A DNA stretch of 64,000 bases from Asbonarchaeum sp964517675 (lineage in GTDB: Archaea > Nanohalarchaeota > Nanosalinia > Nanosalinales > Nanoanaerosalinaceae). The stretch covers positions 310,001-374,000 of the forward strand of contig CAZFEL010000001.1 of the NCBI GenBank assembly GCA_964517675.1. Direction: 5' to 3'. Positions within the stretch are counted from its first letter, which is position 1; the number at the start of each line of letters is the position of its first letter. The position numbers were made by a program, and so were the translations under genes. Positions 25,326 through 33,954 of the stretch are shown here, piece by piece. Under the pieces are notes generated by a model. The model was given only the letters and a program-made list of their open reading frames with translations, was not told the DNA's origin and did not search any database.

Positions 25326-25652
25326 TCACCTGTCCCGCTCGAGGCAGAACCGTCCCAGTGCCTGCAGCCGTTCCCTGTCCTGTTCCGGCAGTCCCAGCCC
25401 GGCGATCTCTGTGGCTGCCTGCTTGTGGAGCTCACCCATTGTGGCCTGGACCGTCTCCCTGACATCCAGATCCTCGAACCGCTCGATCAGGTCCTCGATA
25501 TCGTCACTGTCAGGTCCTGCCCGGAGGAGATCTTCGTTACGCTCCTGTTTATCCTGGCCCCCGAACAGGTCGAGCTCATCGTCCTTGAGCTGGTAGACAA
25601 TCTTGAGCTGTTCGCCGGCGGCATCGAGGGTCTCGATGTCTTCATCGGGCAC
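25326..25652 (-). CDS. Acidic helical hypothetical protein, possibly N-truncated
   Basis: The frame is open back to 25706, but the part beyond about 25652 is antisense to a phytoene desaturase relic and is unlikely to be native coding. GTG 25652 (VPDEDIETLDAAG) or GTG 25664 are possible starts. The body is acidic and helical, with 'YQLKDDELDLFGGQDKQ' and 'LHKQAATEIAGLGLPEQD'. No family recognised. The lack of a good start at the relic boundary suggests the original 5' end was lost in the same rearrangement. Confidence 0.45.
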   Translation of the reverse strand: MPDEDIETLDAAGEQLKIVYQLKDDELDLFGGQDKQERNEDLLRAGPDSDDIEDLIERFEDLDVRETVQATMGELHKQAATEIAGLGLPEQDRERLQALGRFCLERDR

Positions 25653-25873
25653 CCCGAAAAACACGCCGGCGCTGTACAATCTGATGATCCACGTGGACTT
25701 CAACATGGGAGTCTACTACCCTGAGGGCGGTATCTATGCTGTCATCGAGGCGATCGCGGAGCTGGCTGAGGACAACGGCCCACGATCACGACCGGTCGTA
25801 CTGGGAGGACCGGACGCTGGCCCCGTTGGCGTTCCTGCTGTACCTTGGAGTGGATGCTGACCTGCTGTCCTGA
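25638..25873 (+). pseudogene. crtI: Phytoene desaturase (crtI) relic
   Basis: Two CrtI blocks survive in different frames. The first, at 25651-25780, reads TPKNTPALYNLMIHVDF and GVYYPEGGIYAVIEAIAELAE, a hallmark middle segment of CrtI-type phytoene desaturases. The second, at 25781-25873, reads HDRSYWEDRTLAP and LAFLLYLGVDADLLS, then stop. In intact enzymes the second block lies several tens of residues further on, so an internal deletion joined them. VFIG in a third frame (25638-25649) may be the residue just before the first block. The FAD-binding N-terminus and the C-terminus are missing. It lies close to the interrupted isoprenoid kinase gene. Confidence 0.75.
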
Positions 25874-26016
25874 CCGGATCGTGTATCCGCATACGTTATG
25901 TGGATTCCATCCTTATGTTTTACTATCATTACGGACTCAACGCTACCGTTACTTTTATAATCTCGGAAAGACTGGGGAGTACTATCAAGGGCCGGATGGC
26001 CCGGTGAACCCGCCAC
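25874..26016 (+). other. Intergenic region with AT-rich promoter-like segments
   Basis: This 143-nt spacer is locally AT-rich ('TTATGTTTTACTATC' near 25913 and 'TTACTTTTATAATCTC' near 25948). The second lies about 60 nt before ATG 26017 and is the likely promoter of the following gene. No RNA gene or repeat is apparent. Confidence 0.4.
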
Positions 26017-26616
26017 ATGCAAGAGACCGTATCCGGTGTCAGAGTACGTGGAAAATGGGATGAGGTCGTAAACAAGGGAGAAGAAGTGACACGCATCCTC
26101 GAGGAAAGCGATGACACGAAAAGCGACCATCTGGATGGATGGGAGGACTGGCGTCCTCGTGCATCGGAGGATCTGGAGGATGAGCATCGCGAGAAAACCG
26201 TCGAGAAGGCCGTGACCGCGGAGGGTCCTGCAGAGAAAGAGGGCAAGAGCGCGAGCGAGCAGGCGGGTGAAGCGGTCGAGGATGTCGAGGAGGCTGTCGG
26301 CGAGGCAGTGGAAGGCGATATCGACAGTGCCTCCCGGAAGACCCGGAGAGCAGCTTTCGAGGCACTTCTCTCCATCGATGTCGCGGCACGGAAGCTTCTC
26401 CGGCGTTTTGAGGCGTTCGTCTACCATCATTTCGCATCGCGGACGAGTCCGCATTATTTCGATTCTGAGCTGATCTCTGCCTCTCTCTCGAAAAAGACCG
26501 GGGTGACCGGGCGGTTCCGCCGGAGCGATACCGAGGATGAGTTCGAGATGACCGTCGCGATCAACGATGATGCGGTGAAGGAGGAGTTCAAAGAGAAGAT
26601 GAAGGCGAGGGACTGA
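26017..26616 (+). CDS. DUF5828-type protein
   Basis: The 199-residue product resembles the DUF5828 family known from haloarchaea: an N-terminal 'VSGVRVRGKWDEVVNKGEEVTRIL' and 'WEDWRPRASEDLEDEHREKT', a low-complexity Glu/Ala-rich middle (about 70-110), and a C-terminal 'YYFD-like' block (HYFDSELISASLSKK) ending in acidic beta and helix elements. Function unknown. It overlaps the phosphate permease gene by TGATG. Its presence is one reason for suspecting a haloarchaea-related lineage or gene exchange with haloarchaea. Confidence 0.65.
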   Translation: MQETVSGVRVRGKWDEVVNKGEEVTRILEESDDTKSDHLDGWEDWRPRASEDLEDEHREKTVEKAVTAEGPAEKEGKSASEQAGEAVEDVEEAVGEAVEGDIDSASRKTRRAAFEALLSIDVAARKLLRRFEAFVYHHFASRTSPHYFDSELISASLSKKTGVTGRFRRSDTEDEFEMTVAINDDAVKEEFKEKMKARD

Positions 26617-27566
26617 TGTCCGTACTCCTCTCGATCATCGCGCTGGCCGGTGGGCTGTTCACTGCCTGGATCATCGGTGCCAACAGTGCATCGCCGTCGT
26701 TCGGTCCTGTGACGTCTGCAGGGGCCGTTGGTGTCCTGAAGGGGTCCCTGATCGTCGGTGTATCGGCGTTCCTGGGGGCGACCCTCCAGGGAGGGGCGGT
26801 GACGGACACGATCGGCAACAAGCTCGTCTCGGGGGTCTCATTCGATATCGTGACAGGGGCGATCATCCTGATCATCGCCTCGACGCTGATCCTCGCCAGC
26901 ATCATGCTGAAGTTCCCGATGCCGACCGCGTTCACGCTACTGGGCAGTGCCATCGGGGCCGGGATGGCTGCAGGCGGCACACCGAATCTTGCCCAGCTCC
27001 GGTTCATCGGGTTCTTCTGGCTGATCATCCCGGTCTTCGGTGTGGCGATCGGATTCGGTGGGGCGAAGCTGCTGCGGCGGTACGTCGAAAAGTCTGAAAG
27101 GAACATGACGATCATGCAGTACGCAGTCGTGGTTCTCGGTTCCTACACAGCGTTTACGGCAGGGGCGAACCAGTCTGGACTGGTCGTTGGTCCGCTGGTG
27201 AACGCGTTCTCCTTCGATTCTGTCTACCTACTCGTGTTCGCCGGGTTCGGCATGATGATCGGGGCCTGGATGGGGAGCCCGCGGATCATCGAGTCGGTCT
27301 CGCGGGAGTACTCCAGCATGGGCCCGCGTCGTGCCATCGCTGCTCTGCTCTCGGCGAGCCTGATGGCCCAGGCGGCGACACTGTACGGTGTACCGGTCTC
27401 GTTCAACGAGGCGATCATCTCTGCGGTCATCGGATCCGGCCTGGCGGCCGGGAAAGGCGGTGTCAGTCGTTCGAAGATCGTCTGGACGATCGTCGCCTGG
27501 ATCGGTGCCCTGGCAGGGTCGATCGTGATAGCCTACGGCGTGACGACGGTTGCACTGGTGCTGTAG
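26616..27566 (+). CDS. pit: PiT-family inorganic phosphate permease
   Basis: The 316-residue protein has about ten spans and the two inverted PiT signatures: GANSASPSFGPVTSAGAVG near residue 22 and AGANQSGLVVGPLVNAF near 190. The usual GANDxxN acidic residue is Ser in the first copy and Gln in the second, so the transport site deviates from the best-known members. It imports phosphate or metal-phosphate with cations. It is cotranscribed with the DUF5828 gene (overlapping stop and start). Confidence 0.85.
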   Translation: MSVLLSIIALAGGLFTAWIIGANSASPSFGPVTSAGAVGVLKGSLIVGVSAFLGATLQGGAVTDTIGNKLVSGVSFDIVTGAIILIIASTLILASIMLKFPMPTAFTLLGSAIGAGMAAGGTPNLAQLRFIGFFWLIIPVFGVAIGFGGAKLLRRYVEKSERNMTIMQYAVVVLGSYTAFTAGANQSGLVVGPLVNAFSFDSVYLLVFAGFGMMIGAWMGSPRIIESVSREYSSMGPRRAIAALLSASLMAQAATLYGVPVSFNEAIISAVIGSGLAAGKGGVSRSKIVWTIVAWIGALAGSIVIAYGVTTVALVL

Positions 27567-27604
27567 CCGGAACGTACTTGTACCCTCGGCGACCATCCGT
27601 GTCC

Positions 27605-27958
27605 ATGTGGATCCGGACCAGCGAGGGTGTCGTCATCAAGGACGTCGACAGGCTGGAGGGGCTCGTTGAGAAGATGAAGGGTCTGATGTTCAGGGAGGAA
27701 GGACGCGCTCTGCTCGTGTTCGACCGGACGGAGAAGCACTCGATCTGGATGCCGTTCATGCGGTTCAGCCTCGATGTGGCCTTCCTCGATGATGAGGGAG
27801 TTGTGGTCCATACGGAGGAAGACGTGCCGCCGATGTCCATCCATCCGTCCACGTGGAAGCTCTACGGTCCGCCGCGTCCGTGTCGTTCCATCCTGGAGGT
27901 CGAGTCGGGACTCTTTGAGGAGAAAGGTATCGAGACCGGGACGGAGCTCGTGTTCTAG
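27605..27958 (+). CDS. DUF192 family protein
   Basis: Start ATG 27605. The 117 residues show the DUF192 pattern: 'KMKGLMFREEGRALLVFDRT', 'SIWMPFMRFSLDVAFLDDEG', VPPMSIHP and a final 'ILEVESGLFEEKGIETGTEL'. DUF192 proteins are small beta-barrel proteins found in archaea and bacteria, often exported, with no settled role. This one has no signal peptide. It converges with a short minus-strand gene with a 4-nt overlap. Confidence 0.85.
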   Translation: MWIRTSEGVVIKDVDRLEGLVEKMKGLMFREEGRALLVFDRTEKHSIWMPFMRFSLDVAFLDDEGVVVHTEEDVPPMSIHPSTWKLYGPPRPCRSILEVESGLFEEKGIETGTELVF

Positions 27959-28161
27959 GCCCAGGGATCGAACTCGAGGTCATGGTCCTCGATCCGCTCC
28001 TCCATGTCGTCCTTGGTGGCCTTCTGTGTGTGGGCGACCATCCAGTCCTCGAAGTCGTCCATGGCCTTCATGGCCTCTGCCTCTTCCTTCGAGCAGACGG
28101 AGAGGTTGGCCTTCTCGCCGATCTTCTCGACGATCCAGTACGTGTCGTTCTCGGGTGGCAT
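27955..28161 (-). CDS. 68-residue hypothetical soluble protein
   Basis: No family recognised. The protein starts MPPENDTYWIVEKIGEKANL, then has a charged amphipathic helix (KEEAEAMKAMDDFEDWM) and an acidic end DHDLEFDPWA. One Cys. Its ATG lies 20-30 nt beyond the T-rich tail of the guaB terminator, and that T-rich run could double as its TATA element. Confidence 0.6.
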   Translation of the reverse strand: MPPENDTYWIVEKIGEKANLSVCSKEEAEAMKAMDDFEDWMVAHTQKATKDDMEERIEDHDLEFDPWA

Positions 28162-28180
28162 CGGGTAGCAGTTGCGCGAG

Positions 28181-28218
28181 AAAACATAAAAACCCCGCCG
28201 GTGTTCCTGTCCGGCGGG
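28181..28218 (-). terminator. Hairpin plus T-run terminator after guaB
   Basis: On the minus strand a perfect 8-bp stem (CCCGCCGG/CCGGCGGG, 9-nt loop) is followed by GTTTTTATGTTTT. It begins 15 nt after the guaB stop and has the form of an intrinsic terminator. The T-rich tail also overlaps the promoter zone of the next minus gene. Confidence 0.7.
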
Positions 28219-28232
28219 TGGAGTGTGACCGC

Positions 28233-29663
28233 TCAGAGCCGCTCCTCGACGTCGTGGGGCTCGCTCTCCCGCTTCCCGGCCCCTGTGATGCGGACGAACT
28301 CGGCGTTGTCCTGCATGCCCTGGACGCTCTCTGCACCACAGTAGCTTATCCCTGACTGGAGGCCGCCACGGAGCTCCTGGACGACCTCACTGACGGTACC
28401 GCGGTACGGGACGGCCGCCTCGATGCCCTCGCTGACCTTCTGGTCGAGGTCCTCCTGTTCCCTCCCGCGACGCTGGTTGCGGGACATCGCTGCCTCCATC
28501 GAGGCCATGCCGCGTGTCATCTTGTACTTCCGGCCGTCCTTGGTCACTTCGCGTCCTGGAGCCTCCTTGGTCCCGGCGAGGAGGCCGCCGATCATGACGC
28601 TGGATGCCCCGGCTGCCATGGCCTTCGCGAGGTCGCCTGAGTTCTTGATCCCGCCGTCCGCGATGACCGGCACATCGTGGGCATCGGCCGCCTCGATGCA
28701 GTCCATGACGGCGGTGAGCTGGGGGACACCGGCCCCTGCGACGACGCGGGTGGTACACATCGATCCTGGTCCGACACCGACCTTGACACAGTCCGCTCCT
28801 GCGGCGATGAGGTCCTCGGTGGCCTCCTTGGTGGCGATGTTGCCTGCGACGAGCTCGATATCATCACCAAAGTGGTCTTTCACGTCCCTGATAGTATCGA
28901 GCCCTGCCTTGAGGTGGCCGTGTGCGATATCGAGGACGATGACATCCGCCCCTGCCTGGTTGAGTGCTTCGGTCCGCTTGATGGCCTCGTGGACGCCGAT
29001 GGCCGCACCGACCCGGAGTCGCCCCTTGTCGTCCTTGCAGGCGCGGGGGTGCTGTTCGATCTTTTCGATGTCCTTGGCGGTGATGAGGCCGTGGAGCCGC
29101 CCGTCTCTGTCGGTCAGAGGGAGCTTTTCGACCTTCTCGGTGCGGAAGATCTCTTTGGCGTCCTCGAGTCCTGTCTCGGGGCTGCCGGTGATGAGGTTCT
29201 CCTGTGGTGTCATGAGCTTGTGTACCTCTTTCTCGAGGTCATCGCGGAAGATGATGTCCCGACGCGAGACGAGGCCCTCGAGGCGGTCGCCCTTGGTGAC
29301 GAGGATGCCGGAGATGCCTCTATTGTCCATCATCTCTCTGACCCGGGAGGCGGCGGTCTCGGGCGTGACGGAGACGGGGTCCTCGATGACGTGGCTCTCG
29401 GATCGTTTGACGGCCCTGACCTCTGCTGCCTCGTCCTCGATCGGCATGAACCGGTGGATCATCCCGATGCCGCCCTCGCGGGCGAGTGCGACCGCGAGCT
29501 CTGATTCGGTGACGGTGTCCATGCAGGCGGAGGTCACCGGGACGTTGAGCTCGATGCTGTCGGTCAGCCGAGTCGAGGTGTCGATCGAGCGCAGGTCGGT
29601 GACAGTGGACCGCTGCGGTTTGAGGAGGACGTCGTCGTATGTGATGGCCTCCTCGATGGTCAT
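28233..29663 (-). CDS. guaB: Inosine-5'-monophosphate dehydrogenase
   Basis: The 476 residues match IMPDH in length and motifs: ITYDDVLLKPQ (7-17), two CBS domains (about 93-205), 'LDIAHGH', the catalytic loop GVGPGSMCTTR with Cys near 300, 'VIADGGIKNSGDLAKAMAAGA' and 'SMEAAMSRNQRR'. It oxidises IMP to XMP with NAD, the committed step to GMP. Single gene with a clear terminator behind it. Confidence 0.95.
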   Translation of the reverse strand: MTIEEAITYDDVLLKPQRSTVTDLRSIDTSTRLTDSIELNVPVTSACMDTVTESELAVALAREGGIGMIHRFMPIEDEAAEVRAVKRSESHVIEDPVSVTPETAASRVREMMDNRGISGILVTKGDRLEGLVSRRDIIFRDDLEKEVHKLMTPQENLITGSPETGLEDAKEIFRTEKVEKLPLTDRDGRLHGLITAKDIEKIEQHPRACKDDKGRLRVGAAIGVHEAIKRTEALNQAGADVIVLDIAHGHLKAGLDTIRDVKDHFGDDIELVAGNIATKEATEDLIAAGADCVKVGVGPGSMCTTRVVAGAGVPQLTAVMDCIEAADAHDVPVIADGGIKNSGDLAKAMAAGASSVMIGGLLAGTKEAPGREVTKDGRKYKMTRGMASMEAAMSRNQRRGREQEDLDQKVSEGIEAAVPYRGTVSEVVQELRGGLQSGISYCGAESVQGMQDNAEFVRITGAGKRESEPHDVEERL

Positions 29664-29819
29664 CGCCGGTCACCGCGGCCCGGTGTAGAATGAGGTTTGG
29701 ATGTATCGCGGACGCGACCAGAGGTTGCTGGTGCTGACAAATCGATCCTTAGGATGCTTTTGGTCTGTGGGCTTAAGTGTGTTGCCACGGACCTATGTAG
29801 TCACTCGGTAGAAATAACA

Positions 29820-29831
29820 CATTTTTAAATG
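29820..29831 (+). promoter_or_regulatory. TATA-like box before 29864 gene
   Basis: CATTTTTAAATG is centred about 38 nt before ATG 29864, in the 200-nt spacer between divergent guaB and the acidic repeat gene. The rest of that spacer shows no RNA gene or repeat. Confidence 0.55.
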
Positions 29832-29863
29832 ATGCCGTCCCACATATGTATAGGTGATCCCTG

Positions 29864-32209
29864 ATGTCCCCCGATGAATACGATAACGAGCATGAAAGGA
29901 GCGAGCGCGAACGGTTCGAGGACAACGTCCCTGATGAGGGGTCGGGCGGCGATGACCTGATCGCGGACGAGCCTGCGAGCCAGTCGGATATCGATGAGTA
30001 CTCGCCGTCCGATGAAGGAGGGGGGAATCCTGCGGGGACGTATGCAAGTGAGGATGCCATGGTGGCTGCGACCCCGGACAGGGGCGGTGGCTCGATCACG
30101 TACTCTATGAGTGGTGTTAGCTCAGAGGGTGGCGAGGATGTGTCCATCTCGCCGCATGAATCGGGGAACGAGGTCGAATACGAAGGCCCTGAGACTGCAG
30201 ACGAGGGATCGGATACGGGTGACTACGAACAGGAGGATCGAGAGCGGTTCGAGGCCAACCTTCCTGATGAGGAAAGCGCCAGCTCTGAGTACATCGCGGA
30301 TGAGCCTGCCTCCGAGGAAGAGATCGAGGAGCACGCTCCTTCGGGTGACGGTTTCAACAATCAGGCAGGACTGTATGCGGACGAGGAGGTCCTGGAGGCC
30401 GCTGCCGGTGAGCGTGATGCGGGTACAGATGCCGATATGGGGGACACCCACCCCAATATGCGGGATGCTCGGGGGAGGTTCCTCGGCAGGAAGGACCAGG
30501 TCCAGCTCAACAGGGATGACGAGGGCAACCTCGTTGGCTACAACCCGAACACGGACGAGGAACGGGTCGTGGCATACTCTGAGGACATCGCGGATGAGGA
30601 ACCGAGGACGACGTTCGGCTCGCTGGAGGCCCAGACGGGTGATGATGAGAGGGGCTACGGTGAGACCGAGCAGATGACGTTCGGTGACTTCGGTGCGACC
30701 GAAGAAGGCCAGAGCACGCTGGATGAGTATCAGGTCGAGCTCGATGAGGACAAGGGTATCGTTGGCAGCAACAGGGAGGCACGCGAGGCTCTCGATTCCC
30801 TCGAGGATGCGAAAGAGACACGCGAGGCTAGGCAGGATCGTCTCCGGGAGCTCGCGGACGAGGACGATGGGACACTCGCTTCCGGGTTTGCTCCGCAGGA
30901 CGAGAGCTCGGGCGATGACTACGAGGACGAGGCAGGAGTCGATACGACCCCGGATGTCGATGAGGCTATCCCGGAGGATGCTCTGGCTGTCAGCGAGAGC
31001 GGTGATGCTGGTATCTACATCTCCCGGGAGGACCAGACTGTCTATGTCAGGGACCACGAGGGTCATATCGGACATTACGATCTCGAGGGCAGGGACCCGA
31101 CCCGGATGAGTATAAACCCGAACGAGGTCGTCGAGTTCGATGAGGAAGGCTATGAGGTCATCGATGCGGAGACAGATGAGACGATCTTCGGACAGACCTT
31201 CGATGAATACATCGAGGACGAGGGGGTCGCATCCGGTGGTGAGGCTGGTACGCCGGGCGGGTCCTCGAGCGGTGCCGGGGAACGTGGTTCGGACGGAGAC
31301 CACGGGCCTGGTGGCGTCTGGGCGTCTGATGATGAAGAGGGCTCCGGATCAGCGAGTCAGGATGGTCCGATGCCTGGTGTGCCATCGACAGGCTCCGGCG
31401 AGGAGGATAGGTCTGGCGGTGACAGCCGTGGTCTGGATCTCCAATCGATCAGTGATTCCAGGATCGGCAATGAAGTGACCTACAATGGTCCTGATACTGT
31501 GAACAACCAGACGTATCTCATAGGCAGTATCGGGGGCAGCGGGTCCGAGGAGGCTGTGGAGGCCTTTGTCGATGCTTTTGAAAGTGACAACGGTGGCGAG
31601 GGCTACTCGCCTGAGGATATTGTGGATGCTGTCGTTGGGCGTCTGGGGGACCGAGGAGAGGATGAGTATTCGCCTGAGGATATTGTGGATGCTGTCGCTG
31701 ATGCTGTCGGTGATGACGGCGAGTACAACCCTGAGGATGTCGCCGATGCTGTTGCCGATGCATTCGGTGGCGCTGATGGGGAAGGCGGTGCCGGAGGCGC
31801 TGGCGGTGATGGAGCAGGCTATTCGCCTGAGGATATTGTGGATGCTGTCGCTGATGCCTTCGAGGACCTCGGTCCTGGGGGTGGTGACGAGCCTGCCGAA
31901 GACACGACAGGACCGACAGAGCCGGGATCGCCGGATGAACCAGGCGATGAGGAGACTGATGATACGTACGATGACAGGAGGGATCCGTTCGCCGACAGCG
32001 GTGACGATGATGACAGTAACGGCATCGGCTGGTTCAACAACATGCTGGAGAGCCTGCGGATGGATGAGTTCCTCGGTGTATCAAGCAGCACCTATGCCGG
32101 GAAGCAGGTCTTCCAGAGTGGGGTTGGTAACGAGTACAGCAGTTCCGAGATGGTATTCGAGGATGCCCGCCGGCGTCGGGAACAGGAGGAAGACGAGGAC
32201 GACAGCTAG
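29864..32209 (+). CDS. 781-residue acidic repeat protein
   Basis: The product has extreme Asp/Glu/Gly/Ser content, no membrane segment and no Cys. Residues about 15-70 (RERFEDNVPDEGS..) are repeated at about 126-180 (RERFEANLPDEES..). A related 'GNEVEYEGPET' / 'GNEVTYNGPDT' pair occurs near 103 and 535. Four copies of a Y-[SN]-P-E-D-I-V-D-A-V unit start at 31604, 31667, 31724 and 31820; three are nearly identical in DNA. The C-terminal 45 residues are ordered-looking (NNMLESLRMDEFLGV). No family recognised. It could be a scaffold, a hydration or surface polymer, or a phage-like structural protein. Confidence 0.7.
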   Translation: MSPDEYDNEHERSERERFEDNVPDEGSGGDDLIADEPASQSDIDEYSPSDEGGGNPAGTYASEDAMVAATPDRGGGSITYSMSGVSSEGGEDVSISPHESGNEVEYEGPETADEGSDTGDYEQEDRERFEANLPDEESASSEYIADEPASEEEIEEHAPSGDGFNNQAGLYADEEVLEAAAGERDAGTDADMGDTHPNMRDARGRFLGRKDQVQLNRDDEGNLVGYNPNTDEERVVAYSEDIADEEPRTTFGSLEAQTGDDERGYGETEQMTFGDFGATEEGQSTLDEYQVELDEDKGIVGSNREAREALDSLEDAKETREARQDRLRELADEDDGTLASGFAPQDESSGDDYEDEAGVDTTPDVDEAIPEDALAVSESGDAGIYISREDQTVYVRDHEGHIGHYDLEGRDPTRMSINPNEVVEFDEEGYEVIDAETDETIFGQTFDEYIEDEGVASGGEAGTPGGSSSGAGERGSDGDHGPGGVWASDDEEGSGSASQDGPMPGVPSTGSGEEDRSGGDSRGLDLQSISDSRIGNEVTYNGPDTVNNQTYLIGSIGGSGSEEAVEAFVDAFESDNGGEGYSPEDIVDAVVGRLGDRGEDEYSPEDIVDAVADAVGDDGEYNPEDVADAVADAFGGADGEGGAGGAGGDGAGYSPEDIVDAVADAFEDLGPGGGDEPAEDTTGPTEPGSPDEPGDEETDDTYDDRRDPFADSGDDDDSNGIGWFNNMLESLRMDEFLGVSSSTYAGKQVFQSGVGNEYSSSEMVFEDARRRREQEEDEDDS
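31604..31852 (+). repeat. Four tandem-like coding repeats (YSPEDIVDAV)
   Basis: Units begin at 31604, 31667, 31724 and 31820. The stretch TCGCCTGAGGATATTGTGGA and the following ATGCTGTCG are identical in units 1, 2 and 4, while unit 3 is diverged (AACCCTGAGGATGTC). Near-identity at synonymous sites points to recent duplication or gene conversion. Confidence 0.8.
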
Positions 32210-32994
32210 TCGTCCTGGAAGATCTCCATCACGCTGAGACAGATCGGGAGGGCTTCCTCGGTCCTGACTGTCTTGGTCTGTTGGTCGGGGACGAAATCGA
32301 CTGACAGATCGATCTGTGATCGCTCGAGGTCGCCTCGTTCGATCATCAGCGGGATGCCTCGCCACGCGGAACCGAAGATGAGCATGTACTCGTCCAGTCC
32401 GCTGAGTCCATCTTCGTGTTCTTTCGCCGGATCACCGGAGGAGGATGTGACGATGGCGGGCTTGTCGATGTCCGCGATGACATCGCCCAGCTTCGTGCGC
32501 CTGTTCTCGACATCGAATGTCCAGAATCCATCGATCTCGTCTTTGGTTATGATCTTGCCTTCGTCCTCTCCTGTGAGAAGGACCGTGAGCCGTTCGCCCT
32601 CTCCGTTATCCCCGTAGGCGGTGATGGTGTCCTCGAGACCGGCCTCGAGGGTGAGCTCGCCGTCGTTGTTGTCCTCCACGACGGCCTCACGGAAGGTGTC
32701 GGAGTAGCCGTGGGAGATGATCTGGAGGGCAGGCATGATGTTGGCGTACTTGAGGTCCTCGTCGTGCGGGATGAGCTGCTTGCGGAGGTACGGCGGGCAT
32801 TCGGCGTATTCGAGGTATTTCTCCAGCAGCTCGCCGCTGCGCTGCTCGTCGATCTTGGGGTCCTCGTCTTGGTAGATGATGATCCTGTCTGCCCCGTAGA
32901 TGGAGGCAGATCGTGCGAGCAGGCCGTACTTTGCGACCCGCAGTTTCATGTCGCGTTCGTCCGCAGCGAAGGTCGAGGGTATGAGTATGTCCAT
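32206..32994 (-). CDS. SPOUT-type RNA methyltransferase (COG2106-like)
   Basis: ATG 32994 (MDILIPSTF) is chosen because a TATA-like CTTTAAAG at 33016-33023 lies 22-29 nt upstream; the longer frame to 33213 lies beyond it. The 262 residues show the archaeal SPOUT1/DUF171 pattern: 'KYGLLARSASIYGADRIIIY' near 20, 'ECPPYLRKQLIPHDEDLKYA', and a C-terminal trefoil-knot region with 'MLIFGSAWRGI'. The family is thought to methylate RNA uridines. It is convergent with the acidic repeat gene (4-nt overlap). Confidence 0.75.
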   Translation of the reverse strand: MDILIPSTFAADERDMKLRVAKYGLLARSASIYGADRIIIYQDEDPKIDEQRSGELLEKYLEYAECPPYLRKQLIPHDEDLKYANIMPALQIISHGYSDTFREAVVEDNNDGELTLEAGLEDTITAYGDNGEGERLTVLLTGEDEGKIITKDEIDGFWTFDVENRRTKLGDVIADIDKPAIVTSSSGDPAKEHEDGLSGLDEYMLIFGSAWRGIPLMIERGDLERSQIDLSVDFVPDQQTKTVRTEEALPICLSVMEIFQDD

Positions 32995-33134
32995 GAACGT
33001 GGTATCGGCCCCAATCTTTAAAGCCGTCCACGGTTGTCCGGCCGGGGCGCGTCGGTGCTGCTGTGAAGATTTAAACGAGGAGGCCCCATCGTGTGGCGTG
33101 GAGTGACGGCGTGCTCTGCTGGGCGGATACCGGT

Positions 33135-33569
33135 ATGAGAGATGGACGATCGAAAGGCCAGGCGGCCATGGAATACATGGCGATGATCTCGATAGCGCTT
33201 CTGATAGCTGCACCGATCATCCTGCAGGCCCAGACCTCGATGCAGGATGTCGAGTCACTCAGCAAGTCCTCACGGATCGATAGCGCCCTCGATTCGATCG
33301 AACAGGGGGCGAGGCTGGTCAACTCTCAGGGTAGTCCTGCGCGGACGACATTCGCTGTCACGCTTCCCGACAGGATCGTCGAAGCGCGGGCTGAGGACAA
33401 CTATGTGGTCTATGTCCGCCGGGGCCCCAATGGCAACCAGACGTTCGTGCGCTTTTTCTCGTTCAACGTGACAGGAAACCCCCCAGCAAGCAGCGGGCTG
33501 CACCGTGTCCAGGTGAAGGCGGTCTCACCGGAGGGAGAGCAGGATTATGTCAACATCACGTCCGAGTAG
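33135..33569 (+). CDS. Prepilin (KGQAAMEY type), 144 residues
   Basis: ATG 33135 places R-S-K-G | Q-A-A-M-E-Y at residues 5-14, the canonical archaeal class III pilin signal with Glu at +5, followed by a span to about residue 30. The rest is a compact beta-rich domain without Cys. First gene of a five-gene + operon with overlapping junctions. AGATTTAAAC at 33066 may be the promoter. Confidence 0.8.
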   Translation: MRDGRSKGQAAMEYMAMISIALLIAAPIILQAQTSMQDVESLSKSSRIDSALDSIEQGARLVNSQGSPARTTFAVTLPDRIVEARAEDNYVVYVRRGPNGNQTFVRFFSFNVTGNPPASSGLHRVQVKAVSPEGEQDYVNITSE

Positions 33570-33954
33570 AGCCGGACAGACGGCCCTGGAGTTCCTCACG
33601 ATGGTCATCTTCCTGATGGTGCTTTTCACAGGGACGTATTCTGTCCTCGGTGAGCGCCAGACGGCCGCTGTTGAGCGACAGGTCAACCTCCAGGCTGTGT
33701 CGGTCGCCGACAGGATAGGCTATGAGCTCGATGTTGCCCTGACCCAGGGTGAAGGATACAGTCGCGAGTTCGAGCTCCGGGAGACGATAGGCGGTTCCTC
33801 GTACAATGTGACGGTCGAGAACGGGACGGTGGCCCTCGAGTGGGCGGATTCTATCGTGTTCGGGACCACGGCTGTCGATGGGATCGAGGGCACGATAACG
33901 CCAGGGATGAACGAGATCTACAACACCGGTGACGGTATCGAGGTGAGAGGATGA
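33547..33954 (+). CDS. Prepilin-like protein, 135 residues
   Basis: The N-terminus reads S-R-A-G | Q-T-A-L-E-F-L followed by a hydrophobic helix to about residue 30, again a class III signal with Glu at +5. The domain behind is beta-rich with no Cys. It starts 23 nt inside the previous pilin gene and overlaps the next by 4 nt, so it is tightly coupled. Probably a minor pilin of the Tad-like system encoded nearby. Confidence 0.75.
   Translation: MSTSRPSRAGQTALEFLTMVIFLMVLFTGTYSVLGERQTAAVERQVNLQAVSVADRIGYELDVALTQGEGYSREFELRETIGGSSYNVTVENGTVALEWADSIVFGTTAVDGIEGTITPGMNEIYNTGDGIEVRG

Noticed and set aside
28423..29688. 421-residue + strand ORF
   Set aside because: It mirrors guaB on the opposite strand; guaB has all IMPDH motifs, this frame none.
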